From: an uncultured Eubacteriales bacterium
GTDB taxonomy: Bacteria; Bacillota; Clostridia; Lachnospirales; Lachnospiraceae
Length of the DNA stretch: 64,000 nt
Reading direction: 5' to 3'
NCBI GenBank assembly: GCA_949294665.1
Contig: CASFID010000052.1
Location: forward strand, 62,001 to 126,000
In this document: positions 47,546 to 56,245 of the stretch, in pieces
Layout of the letters: each line of letters opens with the position of its first letter
Numbering within the stretch: position 1 is the stretch's first letter
The notes under the pieces: model-generated
Database searches by the model: none
What the model was told of the DNA's origin: nothing
Seen by the model: the letters and a program-made list of their open reading frames with translations, nothing else
Made by a program: the position numbers and the translations under genes

Positions 47546-49311
47546 TGAGCACAGGAGTGATTAAAAAAGTCGCAGGACCTCTTGTCATCGCAGAGGGAAT
47601 GCGTGATGCAAATATGTTTGACGTGGTCCGTGTGTCGAATCAGCGTCTGATCGGCGAGATCATTGAGATGCACGGAGACGAGGCGTCGATTCAGGTATAC
47701 GAGGAGACATCGGGATTAGGGCCGGGCGAGCCGGTGGAATCCATGGAAGTTCCGATGTCCGTCGAGCTGGGACCGGGACTGATCACAAGTATCTATGACG
47801 GAATCCAGCGGCCGCTCGACGATATTATGAAGATTTCGGGAAATAACTTAAAGCGCGGCGTGGAAGTGCCGTCCTTGAAGAGAGATCTGAAATGGGAATT
47901 CGTTCCCACAGTGAAAGCCGGCGATGAAGTGGAAAGCGGGGATGTGATCGGTACTGTTCAGGAGACTGTTCTTGTACAGCAGAAGATCATGGTCCCATAC
48001 GGCATGAAAGGAACTGTAAAAGAGATCAAATCAGGAGAGTTTACGGTAGAGGAAGTGGTGGCTGTCCTGGAGACGGCCGAGGGAGACAAGGAACTGACGC
48101 TGATGCAGAAATGGCCGGTCCGCAGGGGAAGGCCATACCGGAAAAAGCTTGCGCCCAAAATGCCGCTTGTGACAGGGCAGAGAGTCGTCGACACATTTTT
48201 CCCTATCGCAAAAGGCGGTGTAGCGGCAGTGCCAGGCCCGTTCGGAAGCGGAAAGACCGTGATCCAGCATCAGCTTGCGAAGTGGGCGGAAGCGGATATC
48301 GTCGTCTACATCGGCTGCGGTGAGCGAGGCAATGAGATGACGGATGTTCTGAACGAATTTCCGGAGCTGAAAGATCCGAAGACAGGTCAGCCTCTGATGC
48401 AGAGGACCGTTCTGATCGCAAATACGTCGGATATGCCTGTGGCCGCCCGCGAGGCGTCTATCTACACAGGTATCACGATCGCAGAGTATTTCCGTGATAT
48501 GGGGTATTCGGTGGCTCTGATGGCGGACTCTACGTCCCGCTGGGCGGAAGCGCTCAGGGAGATGTCTGGCCGTCTGGAAGAGATGCCCGGAGAGGAAGGA
48601 TATCCGGCATATCTGGGAAGCCGTCTGGCACAGTTCTATGAGCGCGCCGGACATGTGATCTCTCTCGGAAAAGAAGGACGCGAAGGAGCGCTCTCTGTGA
48701 TCGGCGCGGTATCCCCGCCGGGTGGTGATACGTCCGAACCGGTGTCCCAGGCGACACTCCGTATCGTGAAGGTGTTCTGGGGACTGGATTCAGCGCTTGC
48801 GTATAAGAGACATTTTCCGGCTATTAACTGGCTGAACAGCTATTCGCTGTATCTGGATGATATGGAGAACTGGTTTAACGAAAATGTAGCGTCTGACTGG
48901 ATAGAAGGACGTCAGAAGATGATGACGCTCCTCCAGGAAGAAGCGGAACTTGAAGAGATCGTGAAGATGGTCGGTATGGATGCGCTCTCTCCCGGGGACC
49001 GTCTGAAGATGGAAGCGGCCCGCTCTATTCGAGAGGACTTCCTGCATCAGAATTCCTTCCATGAGATCGACACCTATACGTCGCTTAAGAAACAGCACAT
49101 GATGATGCTCCTTGTAAATGCTTTCTACGACAGGGCGGTAAAGGCTCTCTCGGAAGGGGCGTCTCTTCAGAAGCTGATCTCAATGCCTGTCAGGGAGCAG
49201 ATCGGACGATTCAAATATGTGCAGGAGGATGCACTGGACGAGGAATACAAGAAAGTAGATGAAGAGCTGACCGCCCAGATTGCGGATGCTTTTGTAAAGG
49301 AGGGCCGCTAA
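47545..49311 (+). CDS. ntpA: V-type ATPase catalytic subunit A
   Basis: ATP-hydrolysing subunit of the V1 head, 588 residues. Walker [17 protein letters not shown], catalytic [15 protein letters not shown], and the A-type insertion near [14 protein letters not shown] are present. ntpB begins one base after its stop codon. Confidence 0.97.
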   Translation: MSTGVIKKVAGPLVIAEGMRDANMFDVVRVSNQRLIGEIIEMHGDEASIQVYEETSGLGPGEPVESMEVPMSVELGPGLITSIYDGIQRPLDDIMKISGNNLKRGVEVPSLKRDLKWEFVPTVKAGDEVESGDVIGTVQETVLVQQKIMVPYGMKGTVKEIKSGEFTVEEVVAVLETAEGDKELTLMQKWPVRRGRPYRKKLAPKMPLVTGQRVVDTFFPIAKGGVAAVPGPFGSGKTVIQHQLAKWAEADIVVYIGCGERGNEMTDVLNEFPELKDPKTGQPLMQRTVLIANTSDMPVAAREASIYTGITIAEYFRDMGYSVALMADSTSRWAEALREMSGRLEEMPGEEGYPAYLGSRLAQFYERAGHVISLGKEGREGALSVIGAVSPPGGDTSEPVSQATLRIVKVFWGLDSALAYKRHFPAINWLNSYSLYLDDMENWFNENVASDWIEGRQKMMTLLQEEAELEEIVKMVGMDALSPGDRLKMEAARSIREDFLHQNSFHEIDTYTSLKKQHMMMLLVNAFYDRAVKALSEGASLQKLISMPVREQIGRFKYVQEDALDEEYKKVDEELTAQIADAFVKEGR

Positions 49312-50682
49312 ATGCCAAAAGAGTACAGAACCATACAGGAAGTAGCCGGACCGCTGATGCTCGTTCGCGGCGTGGAAGGCGTGACATATGATGAGCTTGG
49401 AGAGATCGAGCTCGCGGGCGGCGAGACAAGGCGATGCAAGGTGCTGGAGGTAGACGGAAGCGACGTGCTTGTACAGCTCTTTGAGAGCTCCACGGGAATC
49501 AATCTGTCCAACAGTAAAGTGCGTTTCCTTGGGAGGAGCATGGAACTGGGAGTTTCCGAGGATATGCTGGGACGTGTCTTTGACGGTCTGGGACGGCCGA
49601 TCGACGACGGACCGGAGATCCTGCCGGAAGCCCGCATGGACGTGAACGGACTGCCTATGAATCCGGCGGCCAGAAGCTACCCGGAGGAGTTTATCCAGAC
49701 GGGAGTGTCCGCCATCGACGGACTGAACACACTGGTCCGCGGCCAGAAGCTGCCGATCTTCTCGGCATCCGGTCTTCCCCATGCACAGCTTGCCGCACAG
49801 ATCGCGAGACAGGCAAAGGTGCTTGGAAAGGATGAGAATTTCGCCGTTGTATTTGCTGCGATGGGTATTACCTTTGAAGAATCTAACTTCTTCGTGGAAA
49901 GTTTCCGCGAGACAGGAGCCCTCGACCGTACAGTGCTGTTCGTCAATCTTGCGAATGACCCGGCCATCGAGCGTATCGCTACGCCGAAGATGGCACTGAC
50001 GGCAGCAGAGTACCTTGCGTTTGAAAAGGATATGCACGTGCTTGTTATCCTGACAGATATCACAAACTACGCGGACGCACTCCGTGAAGTGTCCGCCGCA
50101 CGAAAAGAAGTGCCCGGGCGCCGCGGCTATCCGGGATATATGTACACGGATCTCGCATCGATCTATGAGAGAGCGGGAAGGCAGAGAGGCAAGAAGGGAA
50201 GCATTACCATGATCCCGATCCTGACCATGCCTGAGGATGACAAGACGCATCCGATCCCCGATCTGACCGGATATATCACAGAGGGACAGATCATCTTAAG
50301 CCGTGAGCTTTACCGCAAGGGAGTCACACCGCCTATCGACGTACTGCCGTCTCTGTCCCGTCTGAAAGATAAGGGAATCGGCGAGGGCAAGACACGCGCG
50401 GACCACTCCAACACCATGAATCAGCTCTTCGCCGCTTATGCCCGCGGAAAAGATGCAAAAGAACTCATGGTCATCCTGGGAGAGGCCGCTCTGACCGAGA
50501 TCGACCTTATGTACGCGAAATTTGCAGACGCATTCGAGCAGGAATACGTCTCACAGGGATATAACACCGACCGCAGCATCGAAGAAACGCTGGATATCGG
50601 CTGGAAACTGCTCCGTATGCTGCCACGTACCGAACTCAAACGAATCGACGACAAATACCTGGATGAGTACTATGCCGATTAG
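49312..50682 (+). CDS. ntpB: V-type ATPase subunit B
   Basis: Non-catalytic head subunit, 456 residues, without a Walker A as usual. Family segments: [59 protein letters not shown] (cited in part) and [17 protein letters not shown] with its conserved arginine. A 215-nt repeat-bearing spacer separates it from ntpD. Confidence 0.97.
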   Translation: MPKEYRTIQEVAGPLMLVRGVEGVTYDELGEIELAGGETRRCKVLEVDGSDVLVQLFESSTGINLSNSKVRFLGRSMELGVSEDMLGRVFDGLGRPIDDGPEILPEARMDVNGLPMNPAARSYPEEFIQTGVSAIDGLNTLVRGQKLPIFSASGLPHAQLAAQIARQAKVLGKDENFAVVFAAMGITFEESNFFVESFRETGALDRTVLFVNLANDPAIERIATPKMALTAAEYLAFEKDMHVLVILTDITNYADALREVSAARKEVPGRRGYPGYMYTDLASIYERAGRQRGKKGSITMIPILTMPEDDKTHPIPDLTGYITEGQIILSRELYRKGVTPPIDVLPSLSRLKDKGIGEGKTRADHSNTMNQLFAAYARGKDAKELMVILGEAALTEIDLMYAKFADAFEQEYVSQGYNTDRSIEETLDIGWKLLRMLPRTELKRIDDKYLDEYYAD

Positions 50683-50696
50683 CAGTTCCGCGGTGC

Positions 50697-50858
50697 GCGG
50701 ACGCCGGAAAAGCGGCGTGCAAGCTTGCTTGCATAAGGCGCAGTTCCGGCGTCCGCATAGGGCGGTCAGCCCGCAGTGAGATGGAGCAGAGCGGAATCGA
50801 ACTGCCGCGGAAGAGGAAGGGAAAAGCGGCGGGGCAGAGCGGAATCGAACTGCCGCGG
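50697..50858. repeat. large stem-loop plus 25-bp direct repeats between ntpB and ntpD
   Basis: GCGGACGCCGGAA (50697-50709) and TTCCGGCGTCCGC (50744-50756) are perfect 13-bp arms around a loop that itself folds (GCAAGC-TT-GCTTGC, 50719-50732). Downstream a 25-bp unit (starts GCAGAGCGGAATC, ends TGCCGCGG) is present twice, at 50786-50810 and 50834-50858. The spacer has no gene. The inner GCTTGCAT core resembles that of the palindrome at 54390-54433. Confidence 0.75.
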
Positions 50859-50897
50859 TATGGAAACGGGTAGAATGAGTATAAAGGAGGTGGCGTT

Positions 50898-51554
50898 TTG
50901 GCGGCAAAACAGGTGAATCCGACCAGAATGGAACTGACGCGTCTGAAAAGAAAGCGGGTTACCGCGATCCGCGGACACAAGCTTTTAAAGGATAAACGCG
51001 ATGAATTGATGCGCCAGTATCTTGATCTGGTCCGTGAGAATATGGAAGTGCGTAAGAGAGTAGAGTCAGGTATTAAATCCGCGAACCGTAACTTTGTCAT
51101 AGCCAAGGCGGGGATGTCGGAGGCGGCGCTTAACACCGCTCTTATGTCTCCCAAACAGGAGATCAGTCTGGAAGCGGGCGAGAAGAATGTTATGAGTGTC
51201 GATATTCCGACTTTTGAGTATAAGACAAGAACTGCGGACGAGAATGACATCTATTCCTATGGATTTGCGTTTACATCCAGCGATCTGGACGGAGCAGTCA
51301 AGTCGCTGGCGGATATCCTTCCCGATATGATCTGGCTCGCCGAGTGTGAGAAAGCCTGCCAGCTTATGGCGGCGGAGATTGAGAAGACACGGCGGCGCGT
51401 CAATGCGCTGGAGCATGTGATCATTCCGGAGACGGAGGAGAGCATCAAGTATATTACGATGAAGTTGGACGAGAATGAGAGAAGCACTCAGATCCGTCTG
51501 ATGAAAGTGAAAGATATGATGCTTGAGGACGCGCATCATTACAGTGAGAAATAG
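50898..51554 (+). CDS. ntpD: V-type ATPase subunit D
   Basis: Central rotor shaft of the V1 head, 218 residues, two long helices. Start TTG 50898 after AAAGGAGGTGG. Opens AAKQVNPTRMELTRLKRKRV, and the C-terminal helix contains TRRRVNALEHVIIPE, the signature of subunit D. Last gene of the operon, followed by a terminator. Confidence 0.95.
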   Translation: MAAKQVNPTRMELTRLKRKRVTAIRGHKLLKDKRDELMRQYLDLVRENMEVRKRVESGIKSANRNFVIAKAGMSEAALNTALMSPKQEISLEAGEKNVMSVDIPTFEYKTRTADENDIYSYGFAFTSSDLDGAVKSLADILPDMIWLAECEKACQLMAAEIEKTRRRVNALEHVIIPETEESIKYITMKLDENERSTQIRLMKVKDMMLEDAHHYSEK

Positions 51555-51569
51555 TTGATAAAATACAGG

Positions 51570-51608
51570 GGACCTGAAAATCGGACAGATTTCAGGTCCT
51601 GTTTTTTT
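51570..51608 (+). terminator. terminator of the V-ATPase operon
   Basis: GGACCTGAAA (51570-51579) pairs with TTTCAGGTCC (51590-51599); seven T follow. Confidence 0.9.
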
Positions 51609-51632
51609 CAGGAACAGTTGCAGTTTATGCCT

Positions 51633-51660
51633 TTGACACGTCAGACAGATATGTTACAAT
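51633..51660 (+). promoter_or_regulatory. promoter of the AI-2E-family gene
   Basis: TTGACA (51633-51638), 16-bp spacer, TACAAT (51655-51660), giving a leader of about 120 nt. Confidence 0.75.
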
Positions 51661-51684
51661 GGAAACGATCAATCCTAACGAAGA

Positions 51685-51765
51685 GTAACAGTCTGGCGCG
51701 TGTCAGCAGCGGATTCTTACGCAGGTATAAATCCGTCTCCTGACGACAGATGGATGAACTGTTAC
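51685..51765 (+). promoter_or_regulatory. nested stem structure in the AI-2E-family leader
   Basis: Outer arms GTAACAGT (51685-51692) and ACTGTTAC (51758-51765) are perfect; inside are TGTCAG with a bulged CTGACGACA, and CGGATT with AATCCG. The whole leader can fold as one stacked hairpin ending 22 nt before the start codon. The right arm (CTCCTGAC, CAGATGG, GAACTGTTA) recurs at 42470-42500, so a dispersed repeat is as likely as a riboregulator. Confidence 0.5.
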
Positions 51766-51787
51766 AAGAAAAAATTCTGGAGGGGCT

Positions 51788-53005
51788 ATGAATCTGGACA
51801 ATAAGAGTATCAAACAATTAAGACAGCTTATTCTTTTTACAATCGTTATACTGATCGCGCTGTGGAATTATGCGATCATTTTTGAATGGATCGGTTTTGC
51901 TTTCGGGATCATCTTCCCGTTTCTGCTCGGCGGAGCGATCGCGTTCGTGCTGAACGTACCGATGAATTTTCTCGAAGAGAAAATATTTCGCAACAGATAT
52001 CTGAAAGATAAAAAGGCGGCAAAGAAGATCGCCAGGCCGGTCAGTCTTATCCTGACGATCGCTCTCGTGATCGGCGTGGTTGTCCTGGTCATGTTTGTAG
52101 TGATCCCGGAATTGACTACGACAGTGCTTTCTCTCGGAAAGACGATCCGTACATTCGTGCCGGACGCACAGCGTTTCCTGGAAGAACTGTTTACAGATAA
52201 CAGTGAGGTGAGGGCGTGGCTTGACGGCCTGAATCTTGATATTGACAGGCTCATGGCCAGCGCCATGTCATTCTTCCAGAACGGTGCGGGAGATGTGTTG
52301 AATTCAACGATGTCCGCCATCGGCTCTATCGTGAGCGGAGTAGCGACTTTTGTGATCGCATTCGTTTTTGCATGCTATGTACTTCTGCAGAAAGAAAAGC
52401 TTCGCGTGCAGGTGATGAAAGTCATGTACGCGTTTTTCCCGGAAGCAAGAGTGGAGTGGTGTTTTGAAGTCTGTTCTCTGACGGCGAAGTCATTCTCCAG
52501 CTTTCTGACAGGACAGTGCGTTGAGGCGCTGATTCTGGGATTCATGTTTTTCGTTGTCATGAGCATCATTAACATGCCGTATGCGCTTCTGGTTGCTGTT
52601 CTGATCGCGTTTACGGCTCTGATCCCGATCTTCGGCGCTTTCATCGGCTGCTTTGTAGGGGCGTTTCTGATACTTATGGTAGATCCGCTCCAGGCGCTTG
52701 CCTTTGTGATCATGTTCCTGATCCTGCAGCAGATCGAGGGTAATCTGATCTATCCGAAAGTCGTAGGCGCCTCGGTAGGACTTCCGTCTATCTGGGTGCT
52801 GGCTGCAGTGACGATCGGCGGCAATCTTATGGGAATCGTAGGAATGCTGATCTTCATACCGATCGTATCGGTGGTATATACATTATTCCGGGCGAGCGTA
52901 TATAAGCATTTGCGAAGAAAACACAGGGATATAAGGACTGCCAGAAAGGAAAAGGCGGACGCCTCGGAGGATGATTCCGCGCTCAAAGATGACAATCAGG
53001 GATAA
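51788..53005 (+). CDS. AI-2E family transporter (YtvI/PerM-like)
   Basis: Membrane protein of 405 residues, seven to eight helices: paired N-terminal helices (LILFTIVILIALWNYAIIF, FPFLLGGAIAFVLNVPMNF), a soluble loop (about 125-180), and the C-terminal block SFLTGQCVEALILGFMFF, PIFGAFIGCFVGAFLI and QQIEGNLIYPKVVGASVGL that marks the family. A charged cytosolic tail ends the protein. The family name comes from one member that exports a quorum signal; other members are Na+/H+ antiporters, so the substrate here is open. Confidence 0.9.
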   Translation: MNLDNKSIKQLRQLILFTIVILIALWNYAIIFEWIGFAFGIIFPFLLGGAIAFVLNVPMNFLEEKIFRNRYLKDKKAAKKIARPVSLILTIALVIGVVVLVMFVVIPELTTTVLSLGKTIRTFVPDAQRFLEELFTDNSEVRAWLDGLNLDIDRLMASAMSFFQNGAGDVLNSTMSAIGSIVSGVATFVIAFVFACYVLLQKEKLRVQVMKVMYAFFPEARVEWCFEVCSLTAKSFSSFLTGQCVEALILGFMFFVVMSIINMPYALLVAVLIAFTALIPIFGAFIGCFVGAFLILMVDPLQALAFVIMFLILQQIEGNLIYPKVVGASVGLPSIWVLAAVTIGGNLMGIVGMLIFIPIVSVVYTLFRASVYKHLRRKHRDIRTARKEKADASEDDSALKDDNQG

Positions 53006-53048
53006 GCGAACTTCTGACCGGAAGAGGGCATGAAAAAGAAAAAAACAC

Positions 53049-53077
53049 TTGAAAAACTGTGCTTCTTATGGTATCAT
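53049..53077 (+). promoter_or_regulatory. promoter of rpsF-ssb-rpsR
   Basis: TTGAAA (53049-53054), 17-bp spacer, TATCAT (53072-53077). The leader is about 95 nt long. Confidence 0.7.
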
Positions 53078-53133
53078 GATAAACCGTGACGTACTGTCGG
53101 ATCCTGTCCGGTCAGTTTTCATAATTCCTTGCT

Positions 53134-53149
53134 CCCGTATGGATACGGG
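53134..53149 (+). promoter_or_regulatory. hairpin in the rpsF leader, candidate S6:S18 control element
   Basis: CCCGTAT and ATACGGG form a tight stem 29 nt before the rpsF ATG and directly ahead of AAGGAGGTG. S6:S18 complexes repress their own mRNA through a leader structure in many bacteria; I have not matched the known motif in detail. Confidence 0.4.
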
Positions 53150-53178
53150 GGCCAGAGACCATAAGGAGGTGCAAGAAC

Positions 53179-53466
53179 ATGAATAAGTATGAATTAGCTG
53201 TTGTTGTGAGCGCAAAACTCGAAGACGAAGCAAGAGCGGACGTGATCGAGAAAGTAAAAGCTCTTATCACACGTTTCGGCGGCAATGTAACAGACGTGGA
53301 CGAGTGGGGCAAGAGAAGATTCGCTTACGAGATCCAGAAGATGACAGAAGGATATTACTACTTCGTACACTTCGAGGCTGAAGCTACGGTTCCGGGCGAA
53401 GTGGAACAGCGTATCCGCATTATGGACAACGTGCTCAGATATTTATGCGTGAAACAGGAAGCATAA
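53179..53466 (+). CDS. rpsF: 30S ribosomal protein S6
   Basis: 95 residues, opens MNKYELAVVVSAKLEDE and contains VTDVDEWGKRRFAYEIQKM split as in S6 generally, ending FLRYLCV-like LRYLCVKQEA. AAGGAGGTG precedes the ATG. First of the conserved rpsF-ssb-rpsR cluster; binds S18 on the 30S platform. Confidence 0.97.
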   Translation: MNKYELAVVVSAKLEDEARADVIEKVKALITRFGGNVTDVDEWGKRRFAYEIQKMTEGYYYFVHFEAEATVPGEVEQRIRIMDNVLRYLCVKQEA

Positions 53467-53482
53467 GCGGACAGAGGTATAT

Positions 53483-53926
53483 CTGAATAAGGTAGTGTTA
53501 GTAGGACGGTTGACAAGAGATCCTGAAGTCAGATATTCACAGGGAGAAAATGCAACGGCAGTTACAAGATATACGCTTGCCGTTGACCGCAGATTCAAAA
53601 GGGAGGGAGAACCCACCGCAGATTTTATTCCGTGTGTTGTGTTCGGCCGTTCCGGAGAGTTTGCAGAGAAATATTTCCGTCAGGGAATGCGCGTTTCTAT
53701 TTCCGGCCGTATCCAGACCGGGAGCTACACGAACAAGGACGGTGTGAAAGTTTACACAACGGAAGTGATCGTGGAAGATCAGGAATTCGCAGAGAGCAGA
53801 GCTGAGAGCGAGGCAAACAGGTCATCCTATCAGCAGTCTGCGCCGGCGCCGGCTCCAAGCGCACCGGCAGGAGACGGATTTATGAATATCCCGGATGGCA
53901 TTGATGAGGAGTTACCGTTCAATTGA
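53483..53926 (+). CDS. ssb: single-stranded DNA-binding protein (probable CTG start)
   Basis: OB-fold SSB of 147 residues, tetramer that coats ssDNA. The highly conserved family opening is MNKVVLVGRLTRDPEVR; here the codons are CTG AAT AAG GTA GTG, with AGAGG 5 nt before the CTG and no ATG, GTG or TTG in its place. The next candidate, GTG 53495, would delete the first strand's NKV and has no ribosome binding site. A Pro/Ala/Ser linker (about 117-133) leads to the acidic tip IDEELPFN, which recruits partner proteins. Between rpsF and rpsR as usual. Confidence 0.94.
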   Translation: MNKVVLVGRLTRDPEVRYSQGENATAVTRYTLAVDRRFKREGEPTADFIPCVVFGRSGEFAEKYFRQGMRVSISGRIQTGSYTNKDGVKVYTTEVIVEDQEFAESRAESEANRSSYQQSAPAPAPSAPAGDGFMNIPDGIDEELPFN

Positions 53927-54057
53927 CCGGAAACACTGAGTGAGCGCAAGGCGCAGGTGCAGCGCGCGGATTTAGTGTGAGGTCGTTCGATTTCTCCGGC
54001 GGAGTATCTTCGATCCTGGGAAATTGAATTTTATTATTAAGAAAGGAGATAATCATC

Positions 54058-54324
54058 ATGGCTTACGAAAAGGGAAGCAGACCTGAGGGTGGCTACAAGA
54101 GAAGAGGACCGGCCCGCAGAAGAAAAAAAGTCTGCGTATTCTGTGGTAAAGAGAACAATGAGATAGATTACAAGGACGTAGCAAAGTTAAAGAAATATGT
54201 TTCTGAGAGAGGCAAGATCCTTCCGAGAAGGATCACAGGAAACTGCGCGAAACACCAGAGAGCTCTTACGGTAGCGATCAAGAGAGCAAGACATATTTCT
54301 CTGATGCCTTACGTTCAGGACTGA
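54058..54324 (+). CDS. rpsR: 30S ribosomal protein S18
   Basis: 88 residues: basic N-terminal tail ([18 protein letters not shown]), a CxxC-type segment [15 protein letters not shown], and [19 protein letters not shown], which identifies S18. Only C21/C24-like cysteines plus one later Cys are seen. AAGAAAGGAG precedes the ATG. The 131-nt spacer after ssb holds GC-rich palindromic sequence but no gene. Confidence 0.97.
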   Translation: MAYEKGSRPEGGYKRRGPARRRKKVCVFCGKENNEIDYKDVAKLKKYVSERGKILPRRITGNCAKHQRALTVAIKRARHISLMPYVQD

Positions 54325-54333
54325 TTACGAGAT

Positions 54334-54379
54334 AAAAAGCTGATTTCGGAGGGAAATTCCCTTAGAAGTCAGCTTTTTT
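54334..54379 (+). terminator. terminator after rpsR
   Basis: AAAAAGCTGA (54334-54343) pairs with TCAGCTTTTT (54369-54378), with a small inner GGGAA/TTCCC stem and a T6 run. Confidence 0.85.
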
Positions 54380-54389
54380 GCGCGATACG

Positions 54390-54439
54390 CCCGGCAAGCG
54401 GCCGCATGCTTGCATGAGCGGGTATTTGCCGGGTATAAT
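54390..54439 (+). promoter_or_regulatory. palindrome carrying the isochorismatase-like gene promoter
   Basis: CCCGGCAA (54390-54397) / TTGCCGGG (54426-54433) with an inner CATGC-TT-GCATG. A -35 TTGCAT (54410-54415), 18-bp spacer and -10 TATAAT (54434-54439) use its right half. Confidence 0.5.
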
Positions 54440-54489
54440 AATGCCATACAAAAACATAATACAGTAACGATTGCTTTGGAGGATGGAAT

Positions 54490-55020
54490 ATGGCGAACAT
54501 TCTTTTTCTGATCATAGATATGCAGAACGGATTTATGAACAACTATACCGCGGGGCTTGTGGAAAAGATACGTGATTTTCAGGAGGGTATCGCAGATCAT
54601 GTGATCACGGCAGGGACGCGCTATGTTAATCATGACCATACAGCCTGCTATGTGTTTGAAGGATGGAAGAGCTGCATGGCAGGTTCGGAAGAAGCGGAGA
54701 TCGTACCGGAACTCCGGGGATGCATGCAGAGAGTGTTTGACAAGGACAAGTACAGCTGCTGGAATGAGGAGATGCAGGCGTTTATCCGTGAGAATAAAGT
54801 GAAAAAGATATTTTTTGCGGGCGTGAATACGGGATGCTGTGTCCTGCACAGCGCCATGGACAGCTATAATGACCTGGTAGACTGCGCGGTGATAGAGGAC
54901 CTGTGCGGCTCCACGTCAGGGGAAGAAGAACATGAGGCGGCGCTTGTTGTTCTTCGGAGCTGTATCACGAAAGAACGTGTGATAACGGCAGATATGGCAT
55001 ATGAGGAAATCTGCGGTTGA
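54490..55020 (+). CDS. isochorismatase-family cysteine hydrolase
   Basis: 176 residues of the nicotinamidase/isochorismatase fold. Catalytic triad candidates: D10 in IIDMQNGF, K87 in DKDKYSCW, and C117 in GVNTGCCVLHSA, all conserved. The zinc ligands of true nicotinamidases (DxH after the first helix) are not obvious, so amidase specificity is open. TTGGAGG precedes the ATG. Transcribed alone. Confidence 0.88.
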   Translation: MANILFLIIDMQNGFMNNYTAGLVEKIRDFQEGIADHVITAGTRYVNHDHTACYVFEGWKSCMAGSEEAEIVPELRGCMQRVFDKDKYSCWNEEMQAFIRENKVKKIFFAGVNTGCCVLHSAMDSYNDLVDCAVIEDLCGSTSGEEEHEAALVVLRSCITKERVITADMAYEEICG

Positions 55021-55085
55021 ACGGGAAGTAAGGAATTTGGGAAATCAGAGATGAGAGATCAATAATGACCGTCCATAAAATTAGA

Positions 55086-55114
55086 TTGTATTTTCACCTC
55101 CGTTACGCTATAAT
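55086..55114 (+). promoter_or_regulatory. promoter of the aldolase gene
   Basis: TTGTAT (55086-55091), 17-bp spacer, TATAAT (55109-55114), about 80 nt before the start codon. Confidence 0.75.
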
Positions 55115-55197
55115 AGAAAAGGATTTATAAAACCAGACAAATCCCGTCGGCCGCAGTGTCTCTTGCGGCGGGGAGGCAGAATTGGAGGAGAAGAAAT

Positions 55198-56061
55198 ATG
55201 TTAGTATCAGCAACAGAAATGCTTCAGAAAGCAAAGGCAGGTCACTACGCAGTAGGACAGTTTAACATCAACAACCTCGAGTGGACAAAAGCGATTCTTT
55301 TGACAGCGCAGGAGTGCAATTCACCGGTTATCCTCGGTGTGTCAGAAGGCGCTGGAAAATACATGGCAGGATATAAGACAGTTGTAGGTATGGTAAACGG
55401 TATGCTTGAAGAGCTGAACATCACTGTACCGGTCGCACTTCATCTGGATCACGGCAGCTATGACGGATGCCTGAAATGTGTAGAGGCAGGATTCTCCTCT
55501 ATCATGTTCGACGGATCACACTATCCGATCGATGAGAACGTAGCCAAGACAACAGAGCTTGTCAAGATCGCGCATGACCATGGCATGTCCCTTGAGGCTG
55601 AAGTCGGAGCGATCGGCGGAGAGGAAGACGGCGTGATCGGAAAAGGCGAGTGCGCAGATCCTGACGAGTGCAAGAGGATTGCGGATCTCGGCATTGATTT
55701 CCTGGCAGCGGGAATCGGAAATATCCACGGCGTATACCCGGATAACTGGGAAGGATTAAGCTTCGAGACTCTGGATGCGATCCAGCAGAAGACAGGCGAT
55801 ATGCCGCTTGTACTCCACGGCGGTACGGGAATCCCGGATGATATGATCAAAAAAGCAATCAGTCTGGGCGTTGCAAAGATCAATGTCAATACAGAATGCC
55901 AGATCGTATTCGCAGAGGCTACACGCGAGTATATCGAAGCGGGCAAGGACAAACAGGGCAAAGGCTTCGATCCGCGTAAACTCCTGAAACCGGGTACAGA
56001 AGCAATCATGGCTAAGGTGAAAGAGAAGATGGAATTATTCGGTTCTGTTGGACAGGCCTGA
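55198..56061 (+). CDS. fba: class II fructose-bisphosphate aldolase
   Basis: Zinc aldolase of glycolysis, 287 residues from ATG 55198 (GGAGGAG upstream); a longer frame from 55156 adds an Arg-rich leader without support. Motifs: AVGQFNINNLEW, the metal/base-bearing HLDHGSYDGC, MFDGSHYPIDEN, GNIHGVYP and VLHGGTGIPDDMIKK. Glycolytic FBP and tagatose/ketose-bisphosphate aldolases look alike; the length and motifs favour FbaA of Clostridia. Confidence 0.95.
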   Translation: MLVSATEMLQKAKAGHYAVGQFNINNLEWTKAILLTAQECNSPVILGVSEGAGKYMAGYKTVVGMVNGMLEELNITVPVALHLDHGSYDGCLKCVEAGFSSIMFDGSHYPIDENVAKTTELVKIAHDHGMSLEAEVGAIGGEEDGVIGKGECADPDECKRIADLGIDFLAAGIGNIHGVYPDNWEGLSFETLDAIQQKTGDMPLVLHGGTGIPDDMIKKAISLGVAKINVNTECQIVFAEATREYIEAGKDKQGKGFDPRKLLKPGTEAIMAKVKEKMELFGSVGQA

Positions 56062-56090
56062 AAAATTTGAAAAAATTTTTTGAATTTCAC

Positions 56091-56119
56091 TTGCCTTTTT
56101 GGAGTGATTGAGTTATACT
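56091..56119 (+). promoter_or_regulatory. promoter of the glutamine synthetase gene
   Basis: TTGCCT (56091-56096), 17-bp spacer, TATACT (56114-56119); start near 56126, just before a terminator hairpin. Confidence 0.7.
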
Positions 56120-56138
56120 GACACACGTAGACATGAAC

Positions 56139-56174
56139 AAGGGCGTTCCAAGATAGCTTGGTACGCCCTTTTTT
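56139..56174 (+). terminator. leader terminator upstream of glutamine synthetase
   Basis: AAGGGCGT...CCAA (56139-56151) pairs with TTGG...ACGCCCTT (56158-56170), followed by a T-run. It lies about 13 nt after the predicted start and about 70 nt before the ATG at 56246. The distance to the aldolase stop and the intervening promoter argue for an attenuator, though it could also end the fba transcript. Confidence 0.65.
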
Positions 56175-56245
56175 GTGATTGCGACGAGCCAGAGTCCGGG
56201 CCTGCCCGCGCGGCTCTCAAAATGACGAAAAGGAAGGAATCAAAC

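Noticed and set aside
51555..51743. 62-codon frame after ntpD
   Set aside because: It runs through the V-ATPase terminator and the next promoter, and starts with TTG without a ribosome binding site.
56120..56245. T-box or known riboswitch in the glutamine synthetase leader
   Set aside because: The leader is too short and shows no T-box sequence; only a single terminator hairpin is visible.
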